DNA of 12,323 nucleotides from Desulfobacula sp. (GCA_011390085.1 JAABTB010000033.1:1-12323), one strand, 5' to 3'; counted from the stretch's first letter, positions 1 to 7,184 are shown. Numbers and translations: made by a program. Notes: generated from the letters alone by a model not told the origin.

Positions 1-535
1 CCAGTTTCAATGAATTCATGAGGCCGATGACCCCCATTTTGGCGGCCCCGTAATTGGCCTGGCCAAAGGCGCCGTAGAGGCCCGAGGAGGATGCCGTAAA
101 CACGATGCGGCCGTATTGGTTGTCCTTCATAATCTTTACGGCGGGCTGGGTCACGCAGAAGGCCCCTTTCAAATGGACGCCGATGACCTCATCCCATTCC
201 TGTTCCGTCATTTTCATGAAGGTGCGGTCCCTTAAGATCCCGGCATTGTTGATAAGGATGTCCACCCGACCGAAATGGTCCATGGCCGTTTCCATAATCC
301 TTTGGCCCCCGGCCATGGTGGCGACGGAATCCAGGCTGGCTGCGGCCCGGCCCCCGGCGCTGATGATTTCCTCTGCAACTTTTTGGGCCGTGCTTTTTCC
401 TTCGGCATCTTGGCCGATATCATTGACCACGACCCTGGCCCCTCTTCTGGCCAGGTCCAGGGCATAATCCCGGCCGATCCCCTCCCCTGCGCCCGTCACA
501 ACAGCCACCCGGTTTTCAAATCCGATCTTACTCAT
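1..535 (-). CDS. SDR-family (3R)-hydroxyacyl-CoA dehydrogenase-like oxidoreductase, 3' end cut by window edge
   Basis: The first 178 residues of a classical short-chain dehydrogenase are visible; the C-terminus lies beyond the left edge. The start is the ATG at 535-533, preceded by a GGAGGA ribosome binding site at 541-546. The Rossmann glycine motif TGAGEGIG is at residues 14-21, an acidic residue (D39) at the end of beta-2 suggests NAD(H) rather than NADP(H), NNAG is at 96-99, and the catalytic Ser149, Tyr162 and Lys166 (YGAAK) are intact. The segment SSGLYGAFGQANYGAAK is typical of the dehydrogenase part of peroxisomal multifunctional enzyme type 2 and its bacterial relatives, which oxidise (3R)-hydroxyacyl-CoA. 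A FabG-like ketoacyl reductase role is the main alternative. It is divergent from the AIM24-like gene with 96 nt between starts. Family is secure; substrate is inference. Confidence 0.9.
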   Translation of the reverse strand, partial: MSKIGFENRVAVVTGAGEGIGRDYALDLARRGARVVVNDIGQDAEGKSTAQKVAEEIISAGGRAAASLDSVATMAGGQRIMETAMDHFGRVDILINNAGILRDRTFMKMTEQEWDEVIGVHLKGAFCVTQPAVKIMKDNQYGRIVFTASSSGLYGAFGQANYGAAKMGVIGLMNSLKL

Positions 536-631
536 TCACATCCTCCGGCAGTTTATTTCTTCGTTAAAAAAGTGTATACCAAGCTTTAATGCTGAATTCT
601 GTTTTATTCAACCTTAATTTTGGAGGCGGCT

Positions 632-1420
632 ATGAAATGCCATGAAGTGGAATATAAGATTTTCGGGGATGATATGCAGACCGTAGAAGTGGAACTTGAT
701 CCGGGCGAAACCGTGATTGCCGAGGCCGGGGCCATGAACTGGATGGAAGACGGGATCAGCTTCGAAGCCAAGATGGGGGATGGGTCCGAGCCGGACCGGG
801 GGTTCATGGGAAAGCTCTTTGAGGCAGGCAAACGGGCCGTCACAGGGGAATCCCTGTTCATGACCCATTTCACCAACCAGGGCCGGGAGAAAAAACGGGT
901 GGCCTTCAGCGCCCCCTATCCCGGAAAAATAATTCCCGTGGACATGTCAAAGGTGGGCGGTGAACTGATCTGCCAGAAAGACGCCTTTTTGTGTGCAGCC
1001 CTGGGAACAAAGGTCACCATTGCCTTTACCAAAAAACTGGGGGCCGGGTTTTTCGGGGGAGAGGGCTTTATCCTCCAGCGTCTCCTGGGTGACGGGATGG
1101 CCTTTGTCCACGCAGGCGGCACCATTGTCCAAAAACAGCTCCAGGGTGAAACCCTTCGCGTGGACACCGGCTGCATCGTGGGCTTCAGCCCCGGCATCAG
1201 CTATGATATTGAACGGGCGGGCAATCTCAAATCCATGTTCTTCGGCGGGGAAGGCATTTTCCTGGCCACCCTGAGCGGCCACGGTACGGTTTATCTCCAG
1301 AGCCTGCCCTTTTCAAGGCTGGCGGACCGGGTCCTCCAGCATGCCCCATCGGCCGGCGGCAGCAGCAAAGGGGAAGGCTCGGTCCTGGGAAGCATCGGCC
1401 GCATGCTGGACGGGAAATAG
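632..1420 (+). CDS. AIM24 / TIGR00266 family protein
   Basis: A 262-residue protein starting at ATG 632, chosen over an upstream in-frame TTG at 620 because GGAGG at 622-626 lies at correct spacing before 632. It matches the AIM24/TIGR00266 family in length and pattern: an early [13 protein letters not shown] segment, a central [15 protein letters not shown] stretch, and a second [16 protein letters not shown] repeat near the C-terminus. These Gly-rich repeats belong to a tandem jelly-roll-like beta fold. The C-terminus ends in a Gly/Ser-rich tail. There is no signal peptide or membrane segment. The family's biochemical role in bacteria is not established (the yeast homologue is mitochondrial). 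It converges on the adenosine-specific kinase gene, with a shared hairpin between them. Confidence 0.88.
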   Translation: MKCHEVEYKIFGDDMQTVEVELDPGETVIAEAGAMNWMEDGISFEAKMGDGSEPDRGFMGKLFEAGKRAVTGESLFMTHFTNQGREKKRVAFSAPYPGKIIPVDMSKVGGELICQKDAFLCAALGTKVTIAFTKKLGAGFFGGEGFILQRLLGDGMAFVHAGGTIVQKQLQGETLRVDTGCIVGFSPGISYDIERAGNLKSMFFGGEGIFLATLSGHGTVYLQSLPFSRLADRVLQHAPSAGGSSKGEGSVLGSIGRMLDGK

Positions 1421-1437
1421 AAACCACCCTAAAAAAC

Positions 1438-1472
1438 GGCCTGAACCGGAAACCGCAAAGCCGGTTCAGGCC
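1438..1472. terminator. Bidirectional intrinsic terminator between convergent genes
   Basis: A perfect 12-bp inverted repeat, GGCCTGAACCGG (1438-1449) and CCGGTTCAGGCC (1461-1472), flanks an 11-nt loop. Read on the minus strand the stem is followed by GTTTTTT (1431-1437 complement), so it is a good intrinsic terminator for the adenosine kinase transcript. In the plus direction it is followed only by a mixed T/C stretch, so it is weaker for the AIM24 transcript. Confidence 0.85.
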
Positions 1473-1483
1473 CATCCTTTCTC

Positions 1484-1966
1484 TTAGAGCTTATATCCGA
1501 TCATTCTTAAAAAGCCTTTTCGCTTTTGAATATCCTCTTCGGTTTCCACGCCCTTGGATGCATAGCCGTCAATGACGCCCATAATCCCCCGGCCCTGATC
1601 GGTTTCCGCCAGGATGACCTGAACCGGGTTGGCTGTGGCGCAGTGGATCCGGGCCACCTCAGGCACATTCTTGATGGTGTTCAGGACATTGACGGGAAAC
1701 ATGTCTTTCATGAACACGATAAAGGTATGGCCTGCGGAAAGGGCCAGGGCATTTTTCTTTGCCAGCTCAATCAAGGCATCATCGGTGCCGCCGTACCGGA
1801 CCAGGCAATCTCCCGAGGCTTCGCAGAAGGCCAGTCCGAATTGAGCCCTGGGCACGGTGCAGACAATGGCCTCATGGATATCTTCCACGGTCTTGATAAA
1901 ATGGGAATGGCCCAGGATAAAATTCAATTCCTCCGGGTTTTCGATGCTGACGGTTTTAAGTTCCAT
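1484..1966 (-). CDS. Adenosine-specific kinase (PF04008/DUF355 family)
   Basis: A 160-residue protein of the small adenosine-specific kinase family, which is unrelated to ribokinase-type adenosine kinases and is common in archaea, thermophiles and some deltaproteobacteria. The family hallmarks I recognise are the N-terminal MELKTV...NPEELN, the central FCEASGDCLVRYGGTDD, SAGHTFIVFM, then CATANPVQVILAETDQGRGIMGVIDG and the C-terminal KGFLRMIGYK. The start is ATG 1966 with GGAGGT eight bases upstream. The frame stays open to 2032, but the extra 22 residues are not family-like and have no ribosome binding site. The role assigned to the family is phosphorylation of adenosine to AMP in nucleoside salvage. 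It faces away from the helicase gene. Confidence 0.9.
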   Translation of the reverse strand: MELKTVSIENPEELNFILGHSHFIKTVEDIHEAIVCTVPRAQFGLAFCEASGDCLVRYGGTDDALIELAKKNALALSAGHTFIVFMKDMFPVNVLNTIKNVPEVARIHCATANPVQVILAETDQGRGIMGVIDGYASKGVETEEDIQKRKGFLRMIGYKL

Positions 1967-2085
1967 ATCGACCTCCGATTCTGTTAAAAAAATTACGATC
2001 TTTGACTGACCCCAGTTTAACCATAATTCCATTCTGAAAACAACCTGAAACCAAAGGCGGATCTCTTCCTGAAAATTTTCCCTTT

Positions 2086-2112
2086 ATGATACCCTTTCAG
2101 AAATACTTTCAA
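2086..2112 (-). promoter_or_regulatory. Candidate sigma-70-type promoter for the adenosine kinase
   Basis: On the minus strand TTGAAA (2112-2107) and TATCAT (2091-2086) are each 5/6 matches to -35 and -10 hexamers, but the spacer is only 15 nt. A leader of about 115 nt would result. Weak prediction by eye. Confidence 0.25.
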
Positions 2113-2121
2113 AAATAGTCC

Positions 2122-2148
2122 TTGCAAAAATTCAGGCATTCCTGTAAT
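2122..2148 (+). promoter_or_regulatory. Candidate promoter for the DEAD-box helicase
   Basis: TTGCAA (2122-2127) and TGTAAT (2143-2148) resemble -35 and -10 boxes with a short 15-nt spacer. If used, transcription would start near 2155 and the hairpin at 2169-2197 would lie in the leader. Low confidence because of the spacing. Confidence 0.22.
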
Positions 2149-2168
2149 GTGCCTAATTTTGATCTCAT

Positions 2169-2197
2169 GGCCGGATGTTGTCCCGGCCTTTTGTTTT
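2169..2197 (+). terminator. Terminator-like hairpin in the helicase 5' leader (possible attenuator)
   Basis: GGCCGG (2169-2174) pairs perfectly with CCGGCC (2183-2188) across an 8-nt loop and is followed at once by TTTTGTTTT (2189-2197). This is an intrinsic terminator by structure, yet it sits 15 nt before the helicase ATG on the same strand, with the AAGGA ribosome binding site just after it. No plus-strand gene lies upstream that would need terminating: the previous gene is divergent. A leader attenuator or temperature-sensitive element is therefore plausible. Confidence 0.6.
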
Positions 2198-2212
2198 ATC
2201 TAAGGAATTTAC

Positions 2213-3922
2213 ATGTCCCATAAAAATTTGCCCGTGACCCGGTTTGACGAAATGAACCTCAGCCTTCCCGTATTCTCCGTATTGCAGGATATCGGCTATG
2301 ACACCCCGACCCCCATCCAGACCCTGACCATTCCCCATCTGATTCAAAAAAAAGATGTACTGGGCCAGGCCAGGACCGGAACCGGTAAAACGGCCGCCTT
2401 TGCCCTGCCGCTCCTGTCCGGGATTGATCTTGACATTAAACGGCCCCAGGTGCTGGTCCTGACCCCTACCCGGGAGCTGGCCATCCAGGTGGGAGAATCC
2501 TTTAAGACCTATGGGGCAAAATTAAAAGGGCTCAATGTCCTTTCCGTTTACGGGGGACAAGGGTATGGAATCCAACTGAACCAGCTCAAAAAAGGCGTCC
2601 ATGTTCTTGTGGGAACGCCGGGCAGGCTCATGGACCATATGCGCAAAAAAACCGTTTCCTTTGCAGACCTTTCCTGTGTGGTCCTGGATGAAGCCGATGA
2701 AATGCTTCACATGGGGTTTATTGATGATGTGGAATGGATCCTGGACAGGGTCCCGGACGATGCCCAGACTGCTCTTTTTTCAGCCACCATGCCCAAACCC
2801 ATCCGGAAAATCGCCCAGAAATATCTGAATTCCCCCGAAGAAATTCTTGTGGAATCGGAATCAAAGGAATTGAGCACCATCAAGCAGCAATACCTCATGG
2901 TCAAGGGTGTTAAAAAAGCGGATGCCCTGGTCCGGATTCTGGAGTCAATCACCTATGACGGGGTCATTGTTTTTGCCAAAACCAAAACCGCCACCCTTGA
3001 AGTCAATAAAATCCTCGAAGACAAAGGATTTAAGACGGAAGCCTTGAACGGCGACATTGCCCAGAATATCCGGGAAAGAACCATCAACCGGCTGAAAAGC
3101 GGCCATATCGACATCCTTGTGGCCACGGATGTGGCGGCCCGGGGCCTTGATGTGGACCGGATCTCCCATGTCATCAATTACGACATGCCCCCCAAGGTGG
3201 ACCCCTATGTTCACCGGATCGGCAGAACCGGAAGAGCCGGGCGGGAAGGAGAGGCCATCCTGTTTGTCAACACAAATGAACGCTGGATGCTCAATGTGAT
3301 TGAAAAGGCCACTCGGCAGAAAATTGAAGAATTTTCCCTTCCTTCCAACCGGATCATTAACGGAAAGAGGATCGAAAATTTTAAAAAAGAGCTTACAAAA
3401 ATAATGAGTTCAGAAGATCTGGGAGTTTTTCAGGAAATCATTGAAGCCTATGCCTTAGAGCAGGATATCCCGGTCACCCGGGTGGCTGCGGCCCTGGCCA
3501 AACAGGCCCATGGGAACACCCCTTTTCTCCTGCCCTTGGAAAAAGATAAACGAACTGAAAAAGAAAGACCTGAACGGGCAAAACCCGAACGGGCAAAAAA
3601 ATCTCCTCTCTCAAAAAAGCCTTCTGCTTCGGTAAAAGCGACCGCTGCTCCGGTAAAGACCAAGGTTGCCGTTCCTCCTCCTGAAAAGGGGATGGAGCGC
3701 TACAGAATAGAAGTGGGCCTGCGCCATGGGGTCAAACCCGGCAATATCGTGGGCGCCATATCCAATGAGGCCGGCCTTGAAAGCAGATACATCAAGAATA
3801 TTGATATCAACCAGGATTTTTCTCTTGTGGATCTCCCATTCGGCATGCCCAAAGAGATCTTTACCCTTTTAAAAAAGACCTGGGTTCTGTCAAAGCCCAT
3901 GTCCATTTCAAAATGCGCATAA
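2213..3922 (+). CDS. DEAD-box ATP-dependent RNA helicase with C-terminal DbpA-type RNA-binding domain
   Basis: A 569-residue helicase starting at ATG 2213 (AAGGA upstream). The N-terminal RecA domain shows the Q motif TPTPIQ (31-36), motif I ARTGTGKT (53-60), PTRELA (85-90), TPGR (135-138), DEAD (159-162) and SAT (189-191). The second RecA domain carries VATDVAARGLD and HRIGRTGRAG (about 333-343). A Lys/Pro/Ala-rich linker (about 444-492) precedes a domain at about 493-565 with the GLRHGVKPGNIVGAISNEAG pattern of the DbpA/CsdA RNA-binding fold. Known family roles are ribosome assembly, mRNA decay and cold adaptation in the cytoplasm. Architecture is CsdA/DeaD-like but shorter than E. coli CsdA, so no symbol is assigned. 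The leader hairpin suggests transcriptional or translational control. Confidence 0.95.
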   Translation: MSHKNLPVTRFDEMNLSLPVFSVLQDIGYDTPTPIQTLTIPHLIQKKDVLGQARTGTGKTAAFALPLLSGIDLDIKRPQVLVLTPTRELAIQVGESFKTYGAKLKGLNVLSVYGGQGYGIQLNQLKKGVHVLVGTPGRLMDHMRKKTVSFADLSCVVLDEADEMLHMGFIDDVEWILDRVPDDAQTALFSATMPKPIRKIAQKYLNSPEEILVESESKELSTIKQQYLMVKGVKKADALVRILESITYDGVIVFAKTKTATLEVNKILEDKGFKTEALNGDIAQNIRERTINRLKSGHIDILVATDVAARGLDVDRISHVINYDMPPKVDPYVHRIGRTGRAGREGEAILFVNTNERWMLNVIEKATRQKIEEFSLPSNRIINGKRIENFKKELTKIMSSEDLGVFQEIIEAYALEQDIPVTRVAAALAKQAHGNTPFLLPLEKDKRTEKERPERAKPERAKKSPLSKKPSASVKATAAPVKTKVAVPPPEKGMERYRIEVGLRHGVKPGNIVGAISNEAGLESRYIKNIDINQDFSLVDLPFGMPKEIFTLLKKTWVLSKPMSISKCA

Positions 3923-3951
3923 ACTCAAAGATGAATAGAATATCGGTTTTT

Positions 3952-3980
3952 GACACGGAGAAACTTTTCTTCTCCGTGTC
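3952..3980. terminator. Shared hairpin between convergent helicase and STAS-like genes
   Basis: A perfect 11-bp inverted repeat, GACACGGAGAA (3952-3962) and TTCTCCGTGTC (3970-3980), with a 7-nt loop. A T5 tract follows on the plus strand only after eight bases (3989-3993). On the minus strand the hairpin is followed by A-rich sequence. Its right arm touches the stop codon of the minus-strand gene. Probably ends both transcripts, though the U tracts are imperfect. Confidence 0.65.
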
Positions 3981-4297
3981 TATCCCTCTTTTTCCGAATG
4001 AGTTACGATATAAATAATTTTTTCAATAACATAATTATTTTGAGAGACCAGGTTGATTTTTTCCAGAATTTTTTCTTTTCCATGTTTTCGGGCCAGGACA
4101 CCGAACACCTCGTCCAGGAAATCCCAGGGATACCCGAGAACACCGTCCAGTTCGATATTGATCCTGTCATAGAGATCAATAGATCCTTCCAGGAAGCGCA
4201 TCCTGAAATCCTCACCTGAAAATTCGGCTATTTTTTTCTCCCTGCCACCGACATACCGGTTAAATTCATTTTTTATATTTATCGTAAGCTCTTTCAT
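3980..4297 (-). CDS. STAS-like (DUF4325-like) small protein
   Basis: A 105-residue cytoplasmic protein starting at ATG 4297, with AAGGA a few bases upstream; the frame is open to 4348, but that extension lacks a ribosome binding site. The segment INIELDGVLGYPWDFLDEVF followed by GVLARKHGKEKILEKI resembles the STAS-like fold known as DUF4325, in which a buried beta strand (V/I-x-L-D-G) leads to a GY..FL.E.FG helix. These proteins are distant relatives of anti-anti-sigma STAS proteins and are often encoded beside regulatory or ATP-binding partners. Here the partner is the acetyltransferase 72 nt upstream on the same strand, so both probably share the sigma-54 promoter at 5390-5405. The role is unknown. 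Family assignment is by pattern memory, not search. Confidence 0.75.
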   Translation of the reverse strand: MKELTINIKNEFNRYVGGREKKIAEFSGEDFRMRFLEGSIDLYDRINIELDGVLGYPWDFLDEVFGVLARKHGKEKILEKINLVSQNNYVIEKIIYIVTHSEKEG

Positions 4298-4369
4298 TAT
4301 TCCTTTTTTTTCGAATAGCGATTTTAAAAGACAGACCCTTTGGAACAAAAAGGCAAAAAATACCTGAGA

Positions 4370-5326
4370 TTATGCGCAGGCGGCTGATGCTTCCCGGAAC
4401 TCCAAACACGTCCTTTGCTTTTCAAGGCAAAGTTCATACAAAGGGATGGGCGTCAGATGGAACCGTTCCTTCCAGTTAAAATCACCACAGAGAAAATCAA
4501 CGAGTTCAAGTTTCTGACGGCAGGCCCACTCCATATGATGGAGATTGATGAGTTTGGCAACTCCGGGGAATTCCCGGTTGGTTCCCCCGGCCAGAAGCGT
4601 ATAGGATTTCTGCCAGAGGGCGCCCATATCGATGGCTGCAACAGCGCCGTCAATAAGAACCGTTGTAATCCGGAGCATCCCGAATTTTTCAAGAAACCCT
4701 GCAAGCTTTAAAAAAGAATGATGAAACCGCAAATCACTGAAAAATGAATTCTCACCAAAACAGTCCCTGTTCATTTGAAGCATATGCTCTATATCTTCAA
4801 ACCGGTTAAACCTGAAACGGATATTCTTTTCTTCGAACTTCCTGAGGTCGGCCCTGAGCTTTTTTCTGAATTTGCCTGTGAAAGACTGTTGGTAATTCTC
4901 AAAGGAATACCCATACTGTCCGGGCAGGAAAATATAGCCCATCTCATCGGTCCGGATCAGGTCCGATACCCCCTTCAACGAATTTCCATTGAGATATCGA
5001 AGATGAAGGGGGCCTGGAACGGAATCGATAAGCCTGTCAAAAATTTCCGGGGTCCCGGCGATGATCCTGTTCTGCTCCAGCCAGGTTTTTCCGCGCCAGG
5101 TTTCTCCGGGAAACTGCAAATATTTTTCTTCTTCTTCATTCCAGCACAATGCCAGAAATCCCACTGCCTTATTGTTGTCCTCGACCACATGAAAACTTAA
5201 AGGCCTGGAATATGTATCATGAAAACAGGAACGGACCTGCCAGAGATCAAAAAATCCTTTGACCGGCCACAATTTATTCCATATGAATTTACATTCGTCA
5301 GGGTCTTCATATATTGTGGTCTTCAT
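4370..5326 (-). CDS. GNAT-fold acetyltransferase, BioF2/FemAB-like (PF13480 type)
   Basis: A 318-residue soluble protein starting at ATG 5326 (AGGTG upstream). The middle contains the FRKKLRADLRKFEEKNIRF segment (about residues 152-170) that opens PF13480-type domains. It continues with GENSFFSDLRFHHSFLKLA, a strand ITTVLIDGAVAAIDMGALW and a YTLLAGGTNREFPGVAKLIN segment, as in FemAB-like GNAT enzymes that transfer acyl or aminoacyl groups. The N-terminal ~130 residues hold the first, degenerate half of the fold. The substrate cannot be read from sequence; related enzymes act on polysaccharide, peptidoglycan or small molecules. It is first in an operon with the STAS-like gene, is divergent from the EBP1 gene, and has its own sigma-54 promoter, IHF site and distal inverted repeat. 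Confidence 0.8.
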   Translation of the reverse strand: MKTTIYEDPDECKFIWNKLWPVKGFFDLWQVRSCFHDTYSRPLSFHVVEDNNKAVGFLALCWNEEEEKYLQFPGETWRGKTWLEQNRIIAGTPEIFDRLIDSVPGPLHLRYLNGNSLKGVSDLIRTDEMGYIFLPGQYGYSFENYQQSFTGKFRKKLRADLRKFEEKNIRFRFNRFEDIEHMLQMNRDCFGENSFFSDLRFHHSFLKLAGFLEKFGMLRITTVLIDGAVAAIDMGALWQKSYTLLAGGTNREFPGVAKLINLHHMEWACRQKLELVDFLCGDFNWKERFHLTPIPLYELCLEKQRTCLEFREASAACA

Positions 5327-5389
5327 AAAAACACCTATTGTCTGAGCGTTACATTAATACAAGAAAATGTTCATGTATGGCCCGACATA

Positions 5390-5405
5390 AGCATAACCTG
5401 TGCCA
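5390..5405 (-). promoter_or_regulatory. Sigma-54 (-24/-12) promoter of the acetyltransferase/STAS-like operon
   Basis: On the minus strand the 16-mer TGGCACAGGTTATGCT matches the sigma-54 consensus TGGCACGnnnnTTGCW except at two positions (A for G, A for T). The invariant GG and GC have the required 10-nt separation. Predicted +1 is near 5379, giving a leader of about 53 nt to the ATG at 5326. A consensus IHF site lies upstream and the divergent neighbour encodes a sigma-54 activator, both supporting a real promoter. Confidence 0.82.
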
Positions 5406-5444
5406 TTTTAAAAAACAGACCCGAATAATAAATAATTTATGTAT

Positions 5445-5457
5445 AATCAACAGGTTA
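5445..5457 (+). promoter_or_regulatory. IHF binding site upstream of the sigma-54 promoter
   Basis: AATCAACAGGTTA matches the IHF consensus WATCAANNNNTTR at every specified position. It lies in AT-rich DNA at about -66 to -78 relative to the predicted start at 5379. That is the usual place for IHF to bend DNA between an enhancer and a -24/-12 promoter. Confidence 0.65.
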
Positions 5458-5479
5458 ATCCCTATGAACATTTTTAACG

Positions 5480-5507
5480 CAGTAAAAATTATCGCAATCT
5501 TTTACTG
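5480..5507. promoter_or_regulatory. Inverted repeat, candidate enhancer (upstream activating sequence)
   Basis: CAGTAAAA (5480-5487) and TTTTACTG (5500-5507) are perfect 8-bp inverted arms separated by 12 nt, so the half-site centres are 20 bp apart, about two helical turns. The element lies at about -101 to -128 from the predicted sigma-54 start and just beyond the IHF site, the expected position for dimeric EBP binding. It lies between the two divergent genes, so EBP1 could bind here. Which EBP binds is unknown. Confidence 0.5.
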
Positions 5508-5606
5508 ATCTCCAACAAAAAGGTATTTTTAATCCGAATTATCCCAGATTCCACGGAAAGATCCGAAAATTCAATGGGTTTATGAAGGGAAACTCTCATT
5601 TTTTGC

Positions 5607-5635
5607 TTGGCCTGCGCCCAATTTTAGCGTATACA
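5607..5635 (+). promoter_or_regulatory. Candidate sigma-70-type promoter for the EBP1 gene
   Basis: TTGGCC (5607-5612) and TATACA (5630-5635) are separated by 17 nt; each is a 4/6 match to the -35 and -10 consensus. The predicted start near 5642 would place the palindrome at 5661-5674 inside the leader. Weak prediction. Confidence 0.22.
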
Positions 5636-5660
5636 TGGACTGTCCGGCAATTGAATTTGT

Positions 5661-5674
5661 GGTAAATTATTACC
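5661..5674. repeat. Short palindrome just before the EBP1 ribosome binding site
   Basis: GGTAA (5661-5665) and TTACC (5670-5674) are inverted arms around ATTA. The position, between the likely promoter and the GAGG ribosome binding site, would suit an operator or a small RNA stem. Function unknown. Confidence 0.35.
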
Positions 5675-5690
5675 GATAGAGGAAAAAATC

Positions 5691-7115
5691 ATGCTCATCA
5701 GGCTCGTCTGTGCCGTTAAAGACAAGAAACTCCATGCAGATCTTGAAAAAAGGCTCTCTACCTTTGATGTTCAATTAAAAATGTGCGGCCGGCAGAAAGC
5801 CCCCTGGCAGGATCTGGTCAGAAGTTGCGGTGATGTTTTTGTGGTCAGCAAAGGCCTGATTCCCAAACCCATTGAATCCAGCGTGGGGATGCTCAACAAC
5901 CTGCCGGAAAAACCCACCACCATTATCCTCCATGACCGGGAATCCTCCGAAGAGCATGCCAATCTCCTGGCCTCGGGCGCCGATGTGGTTCTATACACCG
6001 GGATTTCCATGGACAGCCTGGTGGAAGCCATTGAAAGCACCATCGAATCCCGGCGGCAATTAAATTTTGTGGACCGGTTTGACCAGCGGGGCAGGATCAA
6101 ACCCAAAATCAGCGATTTTATTTCAAACAGCGAGGACATGCAGCTCTTCCTGGATGAGGTCCAGCAGGTGGTGTCAACGGATTCCACCCTCCTGCTGCTG
6201 GGGGAGACCGGCGTGGGAAAGGAACATCTTTCCAAAGCCATCCATGCCGAGAGTCACCGTTCAAAGGGACCTTTCATCGCCATCAATATGGCGGCCATTC
6301 CCGAACCCCTCATGGAAAGCGAACTCTTCGGCCACGAGCAGGGTGCGTTTACCGGAGCCGTCCGTTCCCGCAGGGGGGCCTTTGAACTGGCCCACGGGGG
6401 AACCATTTTCCTGGATGAAATCGGTGAAATGCCCATGCACATGCAGTCCAAGCTTCTCCGGGTGCTTCAGGATTTTGAATTCACGCCCGTGGGTGGAGAA
6501 ACCTCCATCTGGGTGGATGTCCGGGTGATTGCAGCCACAAACAAAGACCTGGAAGAAGAAATTTCAAAGGGCCGTTTCCGCCAGGACCTCTATTACCGGC
6601 TGGGCGTCATCACCCTGACCCTGCCGCCCTTAAGAAAACGCAAGGAAGATATTCCGGCCATGGCCAACCATTTTTTAAATGTGTACAGCAAAAAATTGGG
6701 CCGTGAGATTAACCGGTTCTCCCCGGAAGCCGTCGAAACCCTTTGCGCTTACAGTTGGCCGGGAAATATCCGGGAGCTGATCAATGTGATTGAAAGAGCC
6801 ATTATTCTATGCAAATCCGACACCATTTCTCCCATTGATCTTCCCAGCACCTTCCAGACCGGCCCCACGGCATCGTTAGGCCTGCTGGAAAGCAAAGACC
6901 TGGAAATGAATGCCTGGAAGACCAAAACCCTTGCCGAAGTCAGGGATCTGGTGCTGAACCGGATTGAAAAAAAATATCTTGAAATGATACTTGAAAAAAC
7001 CGAAGGGAAAATCGGGGATGCTGCTAAAATAGCCGGTATTCACCCCAGAGGACTATATGGGAAAATGAAAAAACTGGGATTGGATAAAGCAAGCTACAAA
7101 CCGCGGAACACTTAG
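5691..7115 (+). CDS. Sigma-54-dependent transcriptional activator (EBP1) with a receiver-like N-terminus lacking the phospho-acceptor
   Basis: A 474-residue NtrC-class activator; ATG 5691 follows GAGG at 5679-5682. Residues 1-125 look like a receiver fold (alternating strands and helices, ending GADVVLYTGISMDSLVEAIES). However, the strand that should carry the phospho-Asp reads DVFVVSKG, and the first strand (LIRLVCAVKD) lacks the paired acidic residues. The AAA+ domain is complete: Walker A GETGVGKE (171-178), ELFGHEQGAFTGA with GAFTGA at 218-223 for sigma-54 contact, Walker B IFLDE (239-243), and FRQDLYYRL (about 296-304). The C-terminus (about 422-466) is a Fis-type helix-turn-helix. It is divergent from the acetyltransferase/STAS-like operon and upstream of a second sigma-54 promoter, so either or both are candidate targets. 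Confidence 0.95.
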   Translation: MLIRLVCAVKDKKLHADLEKRLSTFDVQLKMCGRQKAPWQDLVRSCGDVFVVSKGLIPKPIESSVGMLNNLPEKPTTIILHDRESSEEHANLLASGADVVLYTGISMDSLVEAIESTIESRRQLNFVDRFDQRGRIKPKISDFISNSEDMQLFLDEVQQVVSTDSTLLLLGETGVGKEHLSKAIHAESHRSKGPFIAINMAAIPEPLMESELFGHEQGAFTGAVRSRRGAFELAHGGTIFLDEIGEMPMHMQSKLLRVLQDFEFTPVGGETSIWVDVRVIAATNKDLEEEISKGRFRQDLYYRLGVITLTLPPLRKRKEDIPAMANHFLNVYSKKLGREINRFSPEAVETLCAYSWPGNIRELINVIERAIILCKSDTISPIDLPSTFQTGPTASLGLLESKDLEMNAWKTKTLAEVRDLVLNRIEKKYLEMILEKTEGKIGDAAKIAGIHPRGLYGKMKKLGLDKASYKPRNT

Positions 7116-7128
7116 GATAAACGATGAC

Positions 7129-7146
7129 ACAGGATGTCCTGTTTTT
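7129..7146 (+). terminator. Short hairpin plus T tract after the EBP1 gene
   Basis: The palindrome ACAGGA-TG-TCCTGT (7129-7142) begins 13 nt after the EBP1 stop and is followed by a T5 tract (7142-7146). As RNA it would fold with a 4-nt loop and a 5-bp stem, which is short for a terminator. It could instead be a protein-binding palindrome for the sigma-54 promoter downstream. Confidence 0.45.
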
Positions 7147-7184
7147 ATGAATTCATTCGCCCGCATTCTTCACAAAGCAATAAA

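Noticed and set aside
1526..1987. 153-codon plus-strand open frame opposite the adenosine-specific kinase
   Set aside because: Antisense to a well-recognised family member, with no independent coding signal.
1967..2032. Longer N-terminus for the adenosine-specific kinase
   Set aside because: The extension has no ribosome binding site and is not family-like, whereas ATG 1966 has GGAGGT and gives the usual length.
2345..2352. Run of eight A in the helicase gene as a programmed frameshift or phase-variation site
   Set aside because: The frame continues intact on both sides through conserved motifs, and there is no alternative product or stimulatory structure evident.
4298..4348. Longer N-terminus for the STAS-like protein
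   Set aside because: The ATG at 4348 has no convincing ribosome binding site; ATG 4297 has AAGGA close upstream.
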